From assembly GCA_021201735.1 (NCBI GenBank), contig JAJQEJ010000050.1, positions 32,075 to 96,074 on the forward strand: 64,000 bases of DNA, written 5' to 3'. Origin of the DNA: Oscillospiraceae bacterium (GTDB lineage: Bacteria; Bacillota; Clostridia; Oscillospirales; Oscillospiraceae). How positions within the stretch are numbered: the stretch's first letter is position 1; the number at the start of each line of letters is the position of its first letter. Positions 1 to 8,236 of the stretch are shown here, piece by piece. The position numbers and the translations under genes were made by a program. The notes below the pieces were generated by a model. The model ran no database searches, was not told the origin of the DNA, and saw only the letters and a program-made list of their open reading frames with translations.

Positions 1-1480
1 TGTCGGGCGGCGCGACCGCCTTTTCCTTTGCCTTCATATCCTCCAGCAGCTCGATGATTTTGTCCTTCATCTGCCGGGGTGTTTTTTCGTTGCCAAAATA
101 TTTACTGAGTTCATCACCGGAAAGAATCACTTTCTCTACCTCCTTTTTCTCTTGCGACAGGATGCTGTCGATGACATCGCCGTTGAGCTGGCCCTTTTGA
201 TCAAGCTCCCGGAGCTGTTTTGCCTGGGAGAGCGATGGGCTGGCCTGTTCACCGTCCAGATTGACGGCGATCAGGCGCTGGTTTTTGGGCTTGATAAAGG
301 AAAATTCGAGGGCGGGGGTAAAGGACAGCTTTTTATCATCCACCGCCGCCAGCAGATCGGGAACAAGCTCGGTCAGCCGGACATACCGCTGCACCTGTTT
401 CCCGGTCATGTCGTTGCGCTCCCCGACAATCTGAATAGACTTTTTGCCACGATCCGCCTCGGGGACAGCTTTGGGGTTGCGCTCCCCACGGTGGTTGATG
501 GCGTCAACCTGCATTTTCAGCGAGTGGGCTTTTTCGCTGGGGAGAATTTCAGACCGCTGGCGCAGGTTGTCATCGGTCATGGCGAGAATGGCCTCATCAT
601 CGGTCATCTGCCGCACGATACAGGGCATGTCCTTAAAGCCCGCAAGCTCGCTGGCCCGCTGACGGCGATGCCCGGCCACGATCTCATAGCCGCCGCCCTC
701 GCGGGGGCGCACCAGCGCGGGGGAGTTCACGCCCTTGTCCTTGACGCTCTCCACCAGCGCCCGCATCTCCTTGTCATCCCGAACGCCGAAAGGGTGATCC
801 TTAAAGGCGTAAAGCTCGGAAATGTTGAGATGCACGATCTGCTCGGGTTCTTTGGGGCGGGGAGCCTCCGTCTGCATGGAGGGCGGCGGCGTGGGGGGAA
901 AGTCCGGGCGGTAGTCCTTGCCCGAAATGGCATCGCCGCTTTTGGCGGGGGGCTTCGGCTGTGCAGGAGCCGCTTGCTCCTTTTTCGGCCTGCCCCGTTT
1001 GGCCGGGGGCTTATCCGGCTGGTCGGGCTTTGCGGCGGCGCGGGGCTTGCGGCCCGACTTTTTCGCGTCAAGCGCCGCCTGTTCCTTATTCCAGCTATCG
1101 AGGGAATCTCCCTCGGTGGTAAGCTCCGGCCCGGCCTGCTTATCGCCGCCCGGCCCGTTGGGGGCGGGAGCAGCTTTGTCCGGCGTTTTCGGCTTATCCT
1201 CAATGCGAACACTTTTCCCGGACGGAAAATCCACGCCGATGATCCGATTTTTGCCGGGGGCGGGGGGAGCCGCCACCTTTTCATCCTTGCCGCCAGCGGC
1301 GGGAGCCTCCTTTCCCGGCGCGGGCGGGGCCTGCTTGCCGGGGGATTTTTCCGGCGCGGGTGCTTTGGTTTTATCATCGAGCGTGGGTGCGTTCACCGCA
1401 TCGCCCTGGGGCGGCTGATCGCCGCCGACAACGGCCTGCTCCTTTTTATCGGGCGCATCCGTCTGTTTATTATCTGCCAT
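1..1480 (-). CDS. ParB-family partition protein of a mobile or plasmid-like element (3' end outside window)
   Basis: ParB/Spo0J-type nuclease-fold protein, read on the minus strand from ATG at 1480 with AGGAGG 8 nt upstream; it is open to the window edge (about 493 codons visible). The first ~210 residues are a Pro/Ala/Lys/Gly-rich, probably disordered tail containing an AT-hook-like KRGRPKK near residue 160. The ParB N-terminal domain follows: IVHLNISELYAFKDHPF, then the box GHRRQRA near residue 270 and NLRQR, then a helix-turn-helix-like stretch (GKQVQRYVRLTELVPDLL). ParB proteins with long tails like this are typical of integrative conjugative elements of Firmicutes rather than of chromosomal parABS. 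Neither parA nor parS is visible. ParB identity is firm; element type is inferred. Confidence 0.85.
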   Translation of the reverse strand, partial: MADNKQTDAPDKKEQAVVGGDQPPQGDAVNAPTLDDKTKAPAPEKSPGKQAPPAPGKEAPAAGGKDEKVAAPPAPGKNRIIGVDFPSGKSVRIEDKPKTPDKAAPAPNGPGGDKQAGPELTTEGDSLDSWNKEQAALDAKKSGRKPRAAAKPDQPDKPPAKRGRPKKEQAAPAQPKPPAKSGDAISGKDYRPDFPPTPPPSMQTEAPRPKEPEQIVHLNISELYAFKDHPFGVRDDKEMRALVESVKDKGVNSPALVRPREGGGYEIVAGHRRQRASELAGFKDMPCIVRQMTDDEAILAMTDDNLRQRSEILPSEKAHSLKMQVDAINHRGERNPKAVPEADRGKKSIQIVGERNDMTGKQVQRYVRLTELVPDLLAAVDDKKLSFTPALEFSFIKPKNQRLIAVNLDGEQASPSLSQAKQLRELDQKGQLNGDVIDSILSQEKKEVEKVILSGDELSKYFGNEKTPRQMKDKIIELLEDMKAKEKAVAPPD

Positions 1481-1510
1481 GCGCATTGACCTCCTTTTAA
1501 TAATTGGCGC

Positions 1511-1538
1511 AAAAAAAGCCCGGTGATTGCAACCGGGC
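1511..1538 (-). terminator. Rho-independent terminator just upstream of the ParB gene
   Basis: On the minus strand a perfect 7-bp GC-rich stem (GCCCGGT/ACCGGGC, loop of 7) is followed by seven T (1517-1511). It ends about 30 nt before the parB start codon, so it either ends transcription of an element gene to the right or attenuates entry into parB. Confidence 0.7.
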
Positions 1539-1576
1539 AGAAATGGAGCATACCTCCCATATGTTCAGTTTGGAGT

Positions 1577-1595
1577 TGTGGACAAAATGTCCACA
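1577..1595. repeat. 19-bp palindrome, possible operator
   Basis: TGTGGACA-AAA-TGTCCACA, perfect 8-bp arms around AAA, about 100 bp upstream of the parB start. The size and symmetry suit a repressor or partition-protein binding site; no function is proven. Confidence 0.45.
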
Positions 1596-1620
1596 GGTGC
1601 CTACTATCTATATATAAACA

Positions 1621-1660
1621 CGCAAACACCGCCTCATTCTCTCAATGGGCGGTGTCTGCG
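1621..1660. repeat. Hairpin-forming inverted repeat
   Basis: ACACCGCC (1626-1633) and GGCGGTGT (1648-1655) form a long stem that extends through CATT/AATG inside and CGCA/TGCG outside with single mismatches. T-rich sequence follows on both sides, so it could be a bidirectional terminator. The interval 1481-1867 otherwise shows no gene that can be supported. Confidence 0.5.
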
Positions 1661-1754
1661 TAATTATTTTCGCTTGATATACGTTTGCTAACTGACCTAA
1701 AACCGTTATGTTATCAACTTTTCCGACTTTGTCGCTATGAACATTCGCACCACT

Positions 1755-1802
1755 CATAAGTCAAGCCCACACTAAAAATTTTTAGAGTGGGCTTGACTTA
1801 TG
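1755..1802. repeat. 48-bp near-perfect palindrome
   Basis: Two 24-bp arms meet at AAAAATTTTT with only one mismatched position; each outer arm reads CATAAGTCAAGCCCAC. There is no spacer and the A/T tract is central, unlike an ordinary terminator. It lies 66 bp beyond the stop of the coding remnant at 1868. It could be a bidirectional terminator or two abutted inverted-repeat ends of a transposable element. Confidence 0.6.
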
Positions 1803-1867
1803 GGATTCTTTGTATTCTTTTTCTTTCACGGAGGTATCTGGCGGGAGCTAAAAGATTTAGTCTTTCA

Positions 1868-2085
1868 TCAAATCATCAAACTGGTTATTTTAGGTTCTAT
1901 TCCGTATTTTTCTGCAATTGTTTTCAAAAATTCATCTTGTATTGCACTTTCCGAGATTGGTTGAAATGTAGAAGGATTTGCGATGTCAAATCGGATGCAT
2001 CTCGTATTTTGTGTAAACCACTCACCGCAGTGAAGAGTAGAGCGAAAATATTCTGGGCGGCAGGGGAAAAATGTGCTGTCGCCTT
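1868..2085 (-). pseudogene. 3' remnant of an unidentified gene
   Basis: One minus-strand frame is open from about 2085 to a TGA at 1870-1868. It reads like the C-terminus of a real protein: ...PEYFRSTLHCGEWFTQN, then TRCIRFDIANPSTFQPISE, then SAIQDEFLKTIAEKYGIEPKI. No start codon or ribosome binding site is present, and the frame closes at about 2085, where the GLUG gene remnant begins, so the 5' part is lost. I do not recognise the family. It probably belongs to the same element as the ParB gene. Confidence 0.45.
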
Positions 2086-3777
2086 AGCTGCAATATAACG
2101 CCGCCAGGGAAGTTTGTCAAGAGCGGCTTGCCGCTTTATGTGCATGGTATGGCGGATTGTCAAAACAACGGCACCATTTATGGCGTAAATTATGTGGGAG
2201 GAATTGCGGGTGGCTTGACCACATATACAACCGCACTCATAGGCGCTGTCAGCGCGGGTGATATCATCGCGACAGGGAATTACGTCGGTGGCATAATAGG
2301 TACAGGAGCTGACAATGCATGTGTTCGCTGGTCGGCGGTTACAGGCAACGTCAGTGGCGGAAGCTATGTGGGCGGGCTGGCGGGACGGCTCGCTGCTTCC
2401 ACTGCGTATGTACAGGACTCGTATGCGCTCTCTGAGGTCGAAGGCAGCGGCTCGTATGTCGGGGGGATCGCCGGATACATTTATCCCGGCAGTGCATCGA
2501 AGAACTGCTTTTACTACAATACCGGCAACGGAGTAACCGGCAGCGGGTTTGTATCTATGCTGCACTCAGGAGAGACAAGCGCTGCAAAGTTGTATTATTT
2601 ATCAGACACAGATTCCAATACTTCAGCTAAAACCGCCGAGGAATTTGCCGAAAATGTGGTGCTGAATCTGCTGCAGACAAATGCGGATACCACCGCCGCG
2701 TATTACTGGGCGGCGGGATCGCAGCATCCCATCATTTCACAGGAAGCGCCTGAGGCAATCCATCGTGTCAGACTTATCAACAAAGGCGCGGCATCGGAGG
2801 AGAATTATGTTAGTTTTTCCGCCGACGCCGGGACGGTCTACGGAACAGCCGGAGAGGAAGCGTAAGAAATCGCCAAGGGCAACGCGTCATACGGAACCGA
2901 TACGCTTTACACCGACGCGGAGGATACGGATATCCGGTACAAAATTGAGGTGTTTGACCATGCCACATCCGAAACGGACGACGAAACAGGTATCACGGTG
3001 GATACATGGTATGAGTTGCAGAGCCTGACGCTGGAATACGTTACCATAGCCACAGAAACGTTGTCCACCGAGTTCGGCGAGGAGAGCTCTGCGCTGGAGG
3101 GAAGCTTTGCGATGGAGGAGAGCTCTGCGCTGGAGGGAAGCTTTGCGATGGAGGAGAGCGATGTAACCCTTCTCGCGCAAATCGTGAAGCGCACGTCATC
3201 GGATGAACCAAGCGACGAGGACGAAGAGACCGAGGAGACGGAGGAGACGGAGGCCACGGTCACCCAGAGCAAGCCCGCCGGCGCGGTGAGGGAAGAGATC
3301 GTCCAAACACCCACGCCTGCAGGCAGCGGCAATGGCAACAGCAATGGCAACAACAACGGTACCGGCAATGGCAACGGCAGCGGCGACGAAAACGGGACCG
3401 GAACCGGGACGGCAACGACCGGAAACGGAACCGGCACGGTAACCAGCGGGAACCCCGTTTCGACGGCCGCATCCAGTGAAACGGTTACCACACAGAAAAG
3501 TGTGATGGCGGAGGCTACGTCCGATTTCATCGACATAGCCATGGCGGGAGACGGGTATGAGGCGGAGTCCGGGTCGGAAGGCGGCCAAGAGGATGTGCCG
3601 GACCCTGAACCGGAACTGGTAGAACCTGTGGTGGAGGATCCGGCCGTTTATGCGGTCAGCGACCCGGTTGCGGAGATATTGAACAATCCAATGGCCATAG
3701 CGCTCATCGCTATCATCGTTGGAGCAGTGCTTGTCTTCGCGGCACTCTACGGCTACAGGCGCAGAAAAAATGCCTAG
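2071..3777 (+). pseudogene. Broken GLUG-repeat cell-surface protein gene
   Basis: Remnant of a secreted, membrane-anchored adhesin-like protein. The open frame begins at 2071, but protein-like sequence starts near 2107 (GKFVKSG), in the middle of a GLUG repeat; signal peptide and N-terminal repeats are missing. Further GLUG motifs (NYVGGIAGG, NYVGGIIGTG, SYVGGLAGR, SYVGGIAGY) follow. An in-frame TAA at 2863-2865 interrupts the gene, and the same frame continues without a shift to 3777. The second part has a 12-residue tandem repeat, an acidic Glu/Asp stretch, a Gly/Asn/Thr-rich linker and a C-terminal membrane helix (AIALIAIIVGAVLVFAALYG) with a basic tail. It has lost its 5' end and carries a nonsense codon, so it is probably non-functional unless the stop is a sequencing error. 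Confidence 0.75.
3079..3159 (+). repeat. 36-bp tandem repeat inside the GLUG gene
   Basis: Two exact 36-bp copies (3079-3114, 3115-3150) and nine bases of a third. Each encodes EESSALEGSFAM. An exact in-frame repeat points to recent slippage and possible copy-number variation between strains. Confidence 0.9.
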
Positions 3778-3828
3778 GTAATTCCTGTATGCGGCAGGGT
3801 GCAGCATTGATTGACGAGGAGAAAGAAT

Positions 3829-4961
3829 ATGAAAAAAAATTTAAAAAAGCTGATCGCGTGTCTGCTGATTCTGAGCATGGCACTGGCCTCATCCACTGCG
3901 CTGGCAGCAACCAATACGCCTAAAATTGCAATTGACGGCCAGACGATTACCATCCCCACTTCCTACGGCACGCCCTACATAGACTCCGCCGGCCGCACAC
4001 AGGTTCCCATTCGGATCATTTCCGAGAAATTGGGGTTTACGGTCAGCTGGAACCAAACCACCTCCACGGCAACCATCAACGGGGATACTAAGATTAAAAT
4101 TGGGAATAAGTTCATCACCACACCCTATGGCACTGTTACAATGGACACGGCAGCCATCATCAAGGACGGACGCACCTATGTTCCCATTCGCTTTCTCGCC
4201 AATGCGCTTGGGTATGACGTTTCCGCTACGACTTCAAACGGTGTAATTACGGCGAATATTATTACAAAAGTTACGCTGAACATTTCCGCCGCCTCAAGCC
4301 TCAGAAACGCGCTGACCGCAGTTCAGAAGCTCTGTACCAGTCAAAAAAGCCCAATACAACGCTGAGCATTAACTATGCGGCCTCCGGCACATTGCAGGCG
4401 CAGATTGAGCAAGGCGCAAAGGTTGACGTCTTTATATCTGCGGCCAGTATGAACATGGATGAGCTAAAGAGCGGAGGTTACCTGCTTGATGGTTCTGTCA
4501 AGAATTTGCTTGGCAACAAGCTGGTGCTGATTGCGCCCAGCAACTCGAAACTGACCGTCAGCAGCTTTGCAGATGTGTCCAAATCCTCGGTTAATTCGAT
4601 CGGCATAGGTGCGCCTACCATAGTTCCGGCTGGACAGTATGGACAGGAGGTGTTCGAATATTACAAAATTTGGGATACTGTAAAGGCGAAGGCGGTGTAT
4701 GGTTCGCCGGTCACACAAATTCTCACCTGGGTTGAGACGGGGAATGTCGATTGCGGCGTGGTGTATGCCACCGATGCAGCCGCATCCAGTAAGGTAAAAG
4801 TGCTTGCTACAGCGAGCGAGGCATCCCACACACCGATCATATATCCTGCGGGGGTCATAAAAACGTCCACCCGGCCTTACGCTTCCGCTGATTTTATCAA
4901 CTACCTGACCTCCGACGACGCTGTTGCGATTTTTAAATCGTATGGCTTTAGCATCGCTTAG
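3829..4961 (+). pseudogene. modA: Molybdate-binding protein ModA with N-terminal stalk domain, frameshifted
   Basis: Periplasmic-type molybdate-binding component of an ABC importer, exported and carrying an unusual extra domain. Start ATG 3829 has GAGGAG 5' of it. Residues 1-27 are a signal peptide (ACLLILSMALASSTALA). A copper-amine-oxidase N-terminal-like stalk domain follows, with the paired motifs TQVPIRIISEKLGFTVSW and RTYVPIRFLANALGYDV. The ModA domain starts at LNISAASSLRNALTAVQK. Near 4340 the frame is lost: the first frame stops at 4363-4365, while ModA sequence (LYQSKKPNTTLSINYAASG, then AQIEQGAKVDVFISAAS) continues in another frame to 4961. One lost base or two gained would explain it. 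It lies directly upstream of modB; an intact ModA paralogue follows modC. Sequencing error is not excluded. Confidence 0.8.
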
Positions 4962-4978
4962 GATAGGGGGAGAAAAAT

Positions 4979-5665
4979 ATGCCCATTGACCTGACCCCTG
5001 CATGGATATCTCTGAAGATAACCGTCACCGCAACCATCATCATCTTCTTTCTTGGGTTACTTGTCGCCTGGAAAATGGCGAATTACACCGGAAAGTGGCA
5101 TGGGCTTTTGGACGGCATCCTGACACTGCCTTTGGTACTGCCGCCTACGGTTGCCGGATTCATTATCCTTGTGCTGATTGGGAAAAACGGTCCTATCGGG
5201 AAGTTTTTCGCACTGTTCGATGTGAGCCTGATCTTTACGTGGCAAGCTGCCACCATTGCGGCTGTTGTTGTAGCGTTTCCGCTTATGTACAAAACCGCGA
5301 AAGGCGCGCTTGAGCAAATTGATACCAACGTGATCAATGTGGCAAAAACGCTGGGCGCATCAAACGCGAGAGTGTTTTGGCGCGTTGCGCTCCCAATGGC
5401 ATGGCCGGGGGTCCTCGCGGCTACAGCGCTCGCGTTTGCAAGGTCACTCGGAGAGTTTGGCGCGACGCTGATGGTAGCGGGATACATACCGGGAAAGACA
5501 GAGACTATCCCTACCACAATTTATTATGCGACGCAAAATGGAGAGATGCAAACAGCCGCTATATGGGTCGCTATTATTTTTGTGATTTCGCTCAGTGTTG
5601 CTGTCAGCACAAATTACTGGAACAAGGCAAAGTCAAAAAAACGAGCGGGAGCCGGGAGAAAATAA
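4979..5665 (+). CDS. modB: Molybdate ABC transporter permease ModB
   Basis: Membrane channel subunit of the molybdate importer. 228 residues with about five or six hydrophobic helices; the ABC-permease EAA loop is clear (EQIDTNVINVAKTLGASNAR, then FWRVALPMAWPG), followed by the ModB-typical ARSLGEFGATLMVAGYIPG and ETIPTTIYYA. Start ATG 4979 follows GGGGGAG. It begins 17 bp after the broken modA and ends 1 bp before modC, so modB and modC are surely cotranscribed. Length is normal for ModB/CysT-type permeases. Confidence 0.93.
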   Translation: MPIDLTPAWISLKITVTATIIIFFLGLLVAWKMANYTGKWHGLLDGILTLPLVLPPTVAGFIILVLIGKNGPIGKFFALFDVSLIFTWQAATIAAVVVAFPLMYKTAKGALEQIDTNVINVAKTLGASNARVFWRVALPMAWPGVLAATALAFARSLGEFGATLMVAGYIPGKTETIPTTIYYATQNGEMQTAAIWVAIIFVISLSVAVSTNYWNKAKSKKRAGAGRK

Positions 5666-5666
5666 A

Positions 5667-6752
5667 ATGGGACTTGATATTCGGATAAAAAAAGTGTTGC
5701 GGGGGTTTTTACTCAACATGGAGCTTTCCTGCGAACAAGGGATTACCGGTATTCTTGGACAGTCCGGATCCGGGAAAAGCATGCTGCTCAACTGTATTGC
5801 GGGACTGATTCAGCCGGATGAGGGGTATATTCGGATCAATGGCAGGACACTGTTTGATGCGGAGCAGAAGATCAATTTGCCGCCGAAAGATCGCCGGGTT
5901 GGGTTTCTGTTTCAAAACTACGCACTTTTCCCACATATGACAGTGCTCGAAAATGTCGCTTTCGGGATGAGTGGTATGAAGAAGAAGGAAAAGCTGGAAA
6001 AGGCGGCATCCCTGCTTGCGCGGTTTCATCTTTTCGATATGAGAGCGCGTTATCCGGCGCAGATATCAGGCGGACAGCAGCAGCGTGTAGCGCTGGCGCG
6101 GGCAATGCTGGTTGAACCGGAGATGTTTCTGCTGGACGAGCCCTTCTCCGCACTGGATCATCACCTAAAAACACAGATGATGAAAGACACGGCACAGACG
6201 CTCCGGGCTTATGGAGGAAACACGCTTTTTGTCACACACAATATCGACGAGGCATATCAGCTATGTGACCAAATCGCAGTAATCAGTGACGGCACTGTGG
6301 AAGTCCACGGCGCAAAAAAGGATATCTTCCAGCATCCCCGCACCCCGCAAAGCACGCTGCTAACCGGGTGCAGAAACATCGGTGCCGCCACCTGCAAAGC
6401 CAGTCATATGTTAGAGGTGCATGAATGGGGGATACAGCTTCAGACAAACGATGAAATTACAGAAGAACAGGGATTTGCCGGTTTCAGGGCAACCGATATC
6501 AGATTGGCGGAGGCAAATGAGGCTAAAAATTGCCACGTTGCATGGATTGCCGATGAAATAGACTCACCATTTTCCAGTACGCTCTACTTGAAATTTGGTA
6601 CGGCACCGGATGGCCCGGATGATTACCACATTCAGTGGGCAATTGACAAACAGCAGCGCGCGCTGATGGGGGATGTGTCCCAGCCAATTCACATTTATTT
6701 AAACCCCGAGCACATCTTTTTCCTGACAGAAAGAACCGCACACTGTGTTTAA
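5667..6752 (+). CDS. modC: Molybdate ABC transporter ATP-binding protein ModC
   Basis: ATPase that drives molybdate import through ModB. 361 residues from ATG 5667, preceded by GGGAG. Walker A GQSGSGKS, Q-loop FQNYALFPHM, signature SGGQQQRVALARAM, Walker B MFLLDEPFSALD and H-loop VTHN are all intact. The C-terminal ~120 residues form a TOBE/Mop-like regulatory domain (FRATDIRLAE...; IHIYLNPEHIFFL), as in ModC/CysA proteins. The start is one base beyond the modB stop. The longer open frame upstream lies inside modB and is not used. Confidence 0.92.
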   Translation: MGLDIRIKKVLRGFLLNMELSCEQGITGILGQSGSGKSMLLNCIAGLIQPDEGYIRINGRTLFDAEQKINLPPKDRRVGFLFQNYALFPHMTVLENVAFGMSGMKKKEKLEKAASLLARFHLFDMRARYPAQISGGQQQRVALARAMLVEPEMFLLDEPFSALDHHLKTQMMKDTAQTLRAYGGNTLFVTHNIDEAYQLCDQIAVISDGTVEVHGAKKDIFQHPRTPQSTLLTGCRNIGAATCKASHMLEVHEWGIQLQTNDEITEEQGFAGFRATDIRLAEANEAKNCHVAWIADEIDSPFSSTLYLKFGTAPDGPDDYHIQWAIDKQQRALMGDVSQPIHIYLNPEHIFFLTERTAHCV

Positions 6753-6858
6753 TTTGAGGTAATTTGTTCGCACAGCTTTCGGTTTGGGAACAAGACAACT
6801 GATTGATAATGCATGGCTATCTGAAGAAAGGTAGCCAAAAAATGAAGGAGTGTATCAC

Positions 6859-7707
6859 ATGAAAAAGATAATTTCTGTACTTTGCGCGGCTGGAATGGCG
6901 GTCTCTCTGGCCGCCTGCAGCAACAACAGCGGCACGGTAAGCCCGACGCCTTCCGCTTCCAGTGAAACAGAAAGCCCGGACTCCGCGGTGGAGCTGCACG
7001 TCTACGCCGCCGCCTCCATGACGGAGACCCTCAACGAGATTGCCGAGCTCTACAAGCAGGTCGCCCCCGACGTAACTCTGACCTATACCTTCGACTCATC
7101 CGGCACCCTGAAGACCCAGATTGAGATGGGTGCGGACGCCGATATCTTTATCTCCGCCGCGCAAAAGCAGATGAACCAGCTCGATATCACCTCATCTGAG
7201 GAGGTCAACCCGGACCGCCTTGACTTTGTCCTCTCCAATACCCGGATCGACCTGTTGCAAAACAAGGTCGTTCTCGTGGTCCCGGATGGCAACGCCGCGG
7301 GCATCACCTCCTTTGAGGACCTTGGGACCGACAAGCTCAGCCTCCTTGCCCTGGGCAACGCCGATGTTCCGGTGGGCCAGTACGCCGAGCAGATTCTCAC
7401 CTATATGGGCATTTGGGATACCCTGAACGATGCGCAAAAAATCACCTTTGCCAGCGATGTGAAGGAGGTAGTATCACAGGTCGCCGGTGGCTCGGTGGAC
7501 GCCGGAATCGTATACGCAACCGACGCCGCTCCCGCCGGACTGGAGGTCGTTGCATATGCGCCAGAGGACGCTCACGAGGCGGTCATCTACCCCGCCGCTG
7601 TCCTCAATACCACCAGCAACGAGGCCGCTGCGCAGGAGTTTCTTACTTACCTGACCGGTCCAGAGGCCACAGCCGTCTTTGAGGCCGCCGGGTTCTCTGT
7701 CCCCTGA
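6859..7707 (+). CDS. modA: Molybdate-binding lipoprotein ModA (intact paralogue)
   Basis: Substrate-binding lipoprotein, probably the working partner of ModBC here. 282 residues from ATG 6859 with AAGGAG 8 nt upstream. The signal sequence ends in a lipobox LAAC (Cys20), followed by a Ser/Thr/Pro linker. The ModA fold is complete: ELHVYAAASMTETLNEIAEL, DSSGTLKTQIEMGADADIFI, VPVGQYAEQIL, VDAGIVYATDAA and VIYPAAVL. Unlike the upstream modA it has no stalk domain and no frameshift. It lies 106 bp after modC, so it is probably cotranscribed, and is followed by a strong hairpin. Confidence 0.9.
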   Translation: MKKIISVLCAAGMAVSLAACSNNSGTVSPTPSASSETESPDSAVELHVYAAASMTETLNEIAELYKQVAPDVTLTYTFDSSGTLKTQIEMGADADIFISAAQKQMNQLDITSSEEVNPDRLDFVLSNTRIDLLQNKVVLVVPDGNAAGITSFEDLGTDKLSLLALGNADVPVGQYAEQILTYMGIWDTLNDAQKITFASDVKEVVSQVAGGSVDAGIVYATDAAPAGLEVVAYAPEDAHEAVIYPAAVLNTTSNEAAAQEFLTYLTGPEATAVFEAAGFSVP

Positions 7708-7723
7708 CCCGTAAGCCAAAAAC

Positions 7724-7763
7724 AACGGGCGTGCCGCAGATTTTTCTCTGCGGCACGCCCGTT
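7724..7763. terminator. Strong hairpin after the mod locus
   Basis: Perfect 17-bp stem (AACGGGCGTGCCGCAGA and its complement) around a T-rich hexamer loop, 17 bp after the modA stop. There is no T run on the + side, but an A5 tract precedes it, which would give a T tract on the minus strand. It most likely ends the mod operon. Confidence 0.7.
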
Positions 7764-8173
7764 GCCCCTGATCCGAATTGATGCTTGCAGGGTACATAAT
7801 CCATATGATCCAATCCACTTTGCAAGCAAACGGCTGATTAACCGGTCGTTTAATGAGATGTACAAAAAAACCAATTGCGCCAACTGAAATGACCTTTTTG
7901 TTTTGAACAGTTCAAATTGGACTGAGCAAAATCAAAGGTCATTCCTTTTCCACCAGACATTGCAGGCAATAGCGACTACCTGTGGACAAAAAATGGATCA
8001 ATTTTATCCAAAGGTGAAATAACATACTATACCGTGCGTAAAGAAATTCGACAAATCGGGTCGGATAACACTGCGAGGTCATGGATCATCTGGTAGCCGT
8101 ATTTGTCACCGTTTTTTGAGAAGCGAAAGAACCAAACAGAAGGATGGAAGATTTCGCGTAAGCAATGAAGCAC
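7764..8173. other. Non-coding interval with scattered inverted repeats
   Basis: About 400 bp between the mod locus and the tetR promoter. No reading frame here has a ribosome binding site or a recognisable domain. The only clear structure is the inverted repeat at 7888-7943. The stretch may be decayed sequence. Confidence 0.4.
7888..7943. repeat. Imperfect 56-bp inverted repeat with nested palindrome
   Basis: AATGACCTTTTTGTTTTG (7888-7905) pairs with CAAAATCAAAGGTCATT (7927-7943) with a few mismatches, and TTGAACAGTTCAA (7903-7915) is nested inside. It could be a small decayed element end or a regulatory structure. Confidence 0.4.
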
Positions 8174-8202
8174 TTGACAATGTAAAATGGACGTGATATA
8201 AC
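8174..8202 (+). promoter_or_regulatory. Sigma-A promoter of the tetR gene
   Basis: TTGACA at 8174-8179 and TATAAC at 8197-8202 with 17-bp spacing. The -10 box lies inside the palindrome at 8195-8213, so a repressor bound there would block RNA polymerase. Confidence 0.8.
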
Positions 8203-8213
8203 ACTGTTATATC
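8195..8213. promoter_or_regulatory. Probable TetR operator
   Basis: GATATAACA-C-TGTTATATC, a perfect 19-bp palindrome over the -10 box of the tetR gene. A further half-site-like TGTTATAT follows at about 8219-8226. The position implies autorepression. Confidence 0.7.
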
Positions 8214-8236
8214 ACAATGTTATATGAAGGGTGTAC

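Noticed and set aside
152..1489. Long open frame on the + strand (445 codons)
   Set aside because: Antisense to the ParB gene, which has a ribosome binding site and family motifs; the opposite frame is open only because of GC-rich codon use.
1621..1660. CRISPR-like or tandem repeat near 1.6 kb
   Set aside because: It is a single inverted repeat, not spaced direct repeats; no CRISPR array was found anywhere in the window.
4330..4365. Programmed ribosomal frameshift in the first modA
   Set aside because: There is no convincing slippery heptamer plus downstream structure at the switch point, and ModA proteins are not known to use recoding; mutation or sequencing error is simpler.
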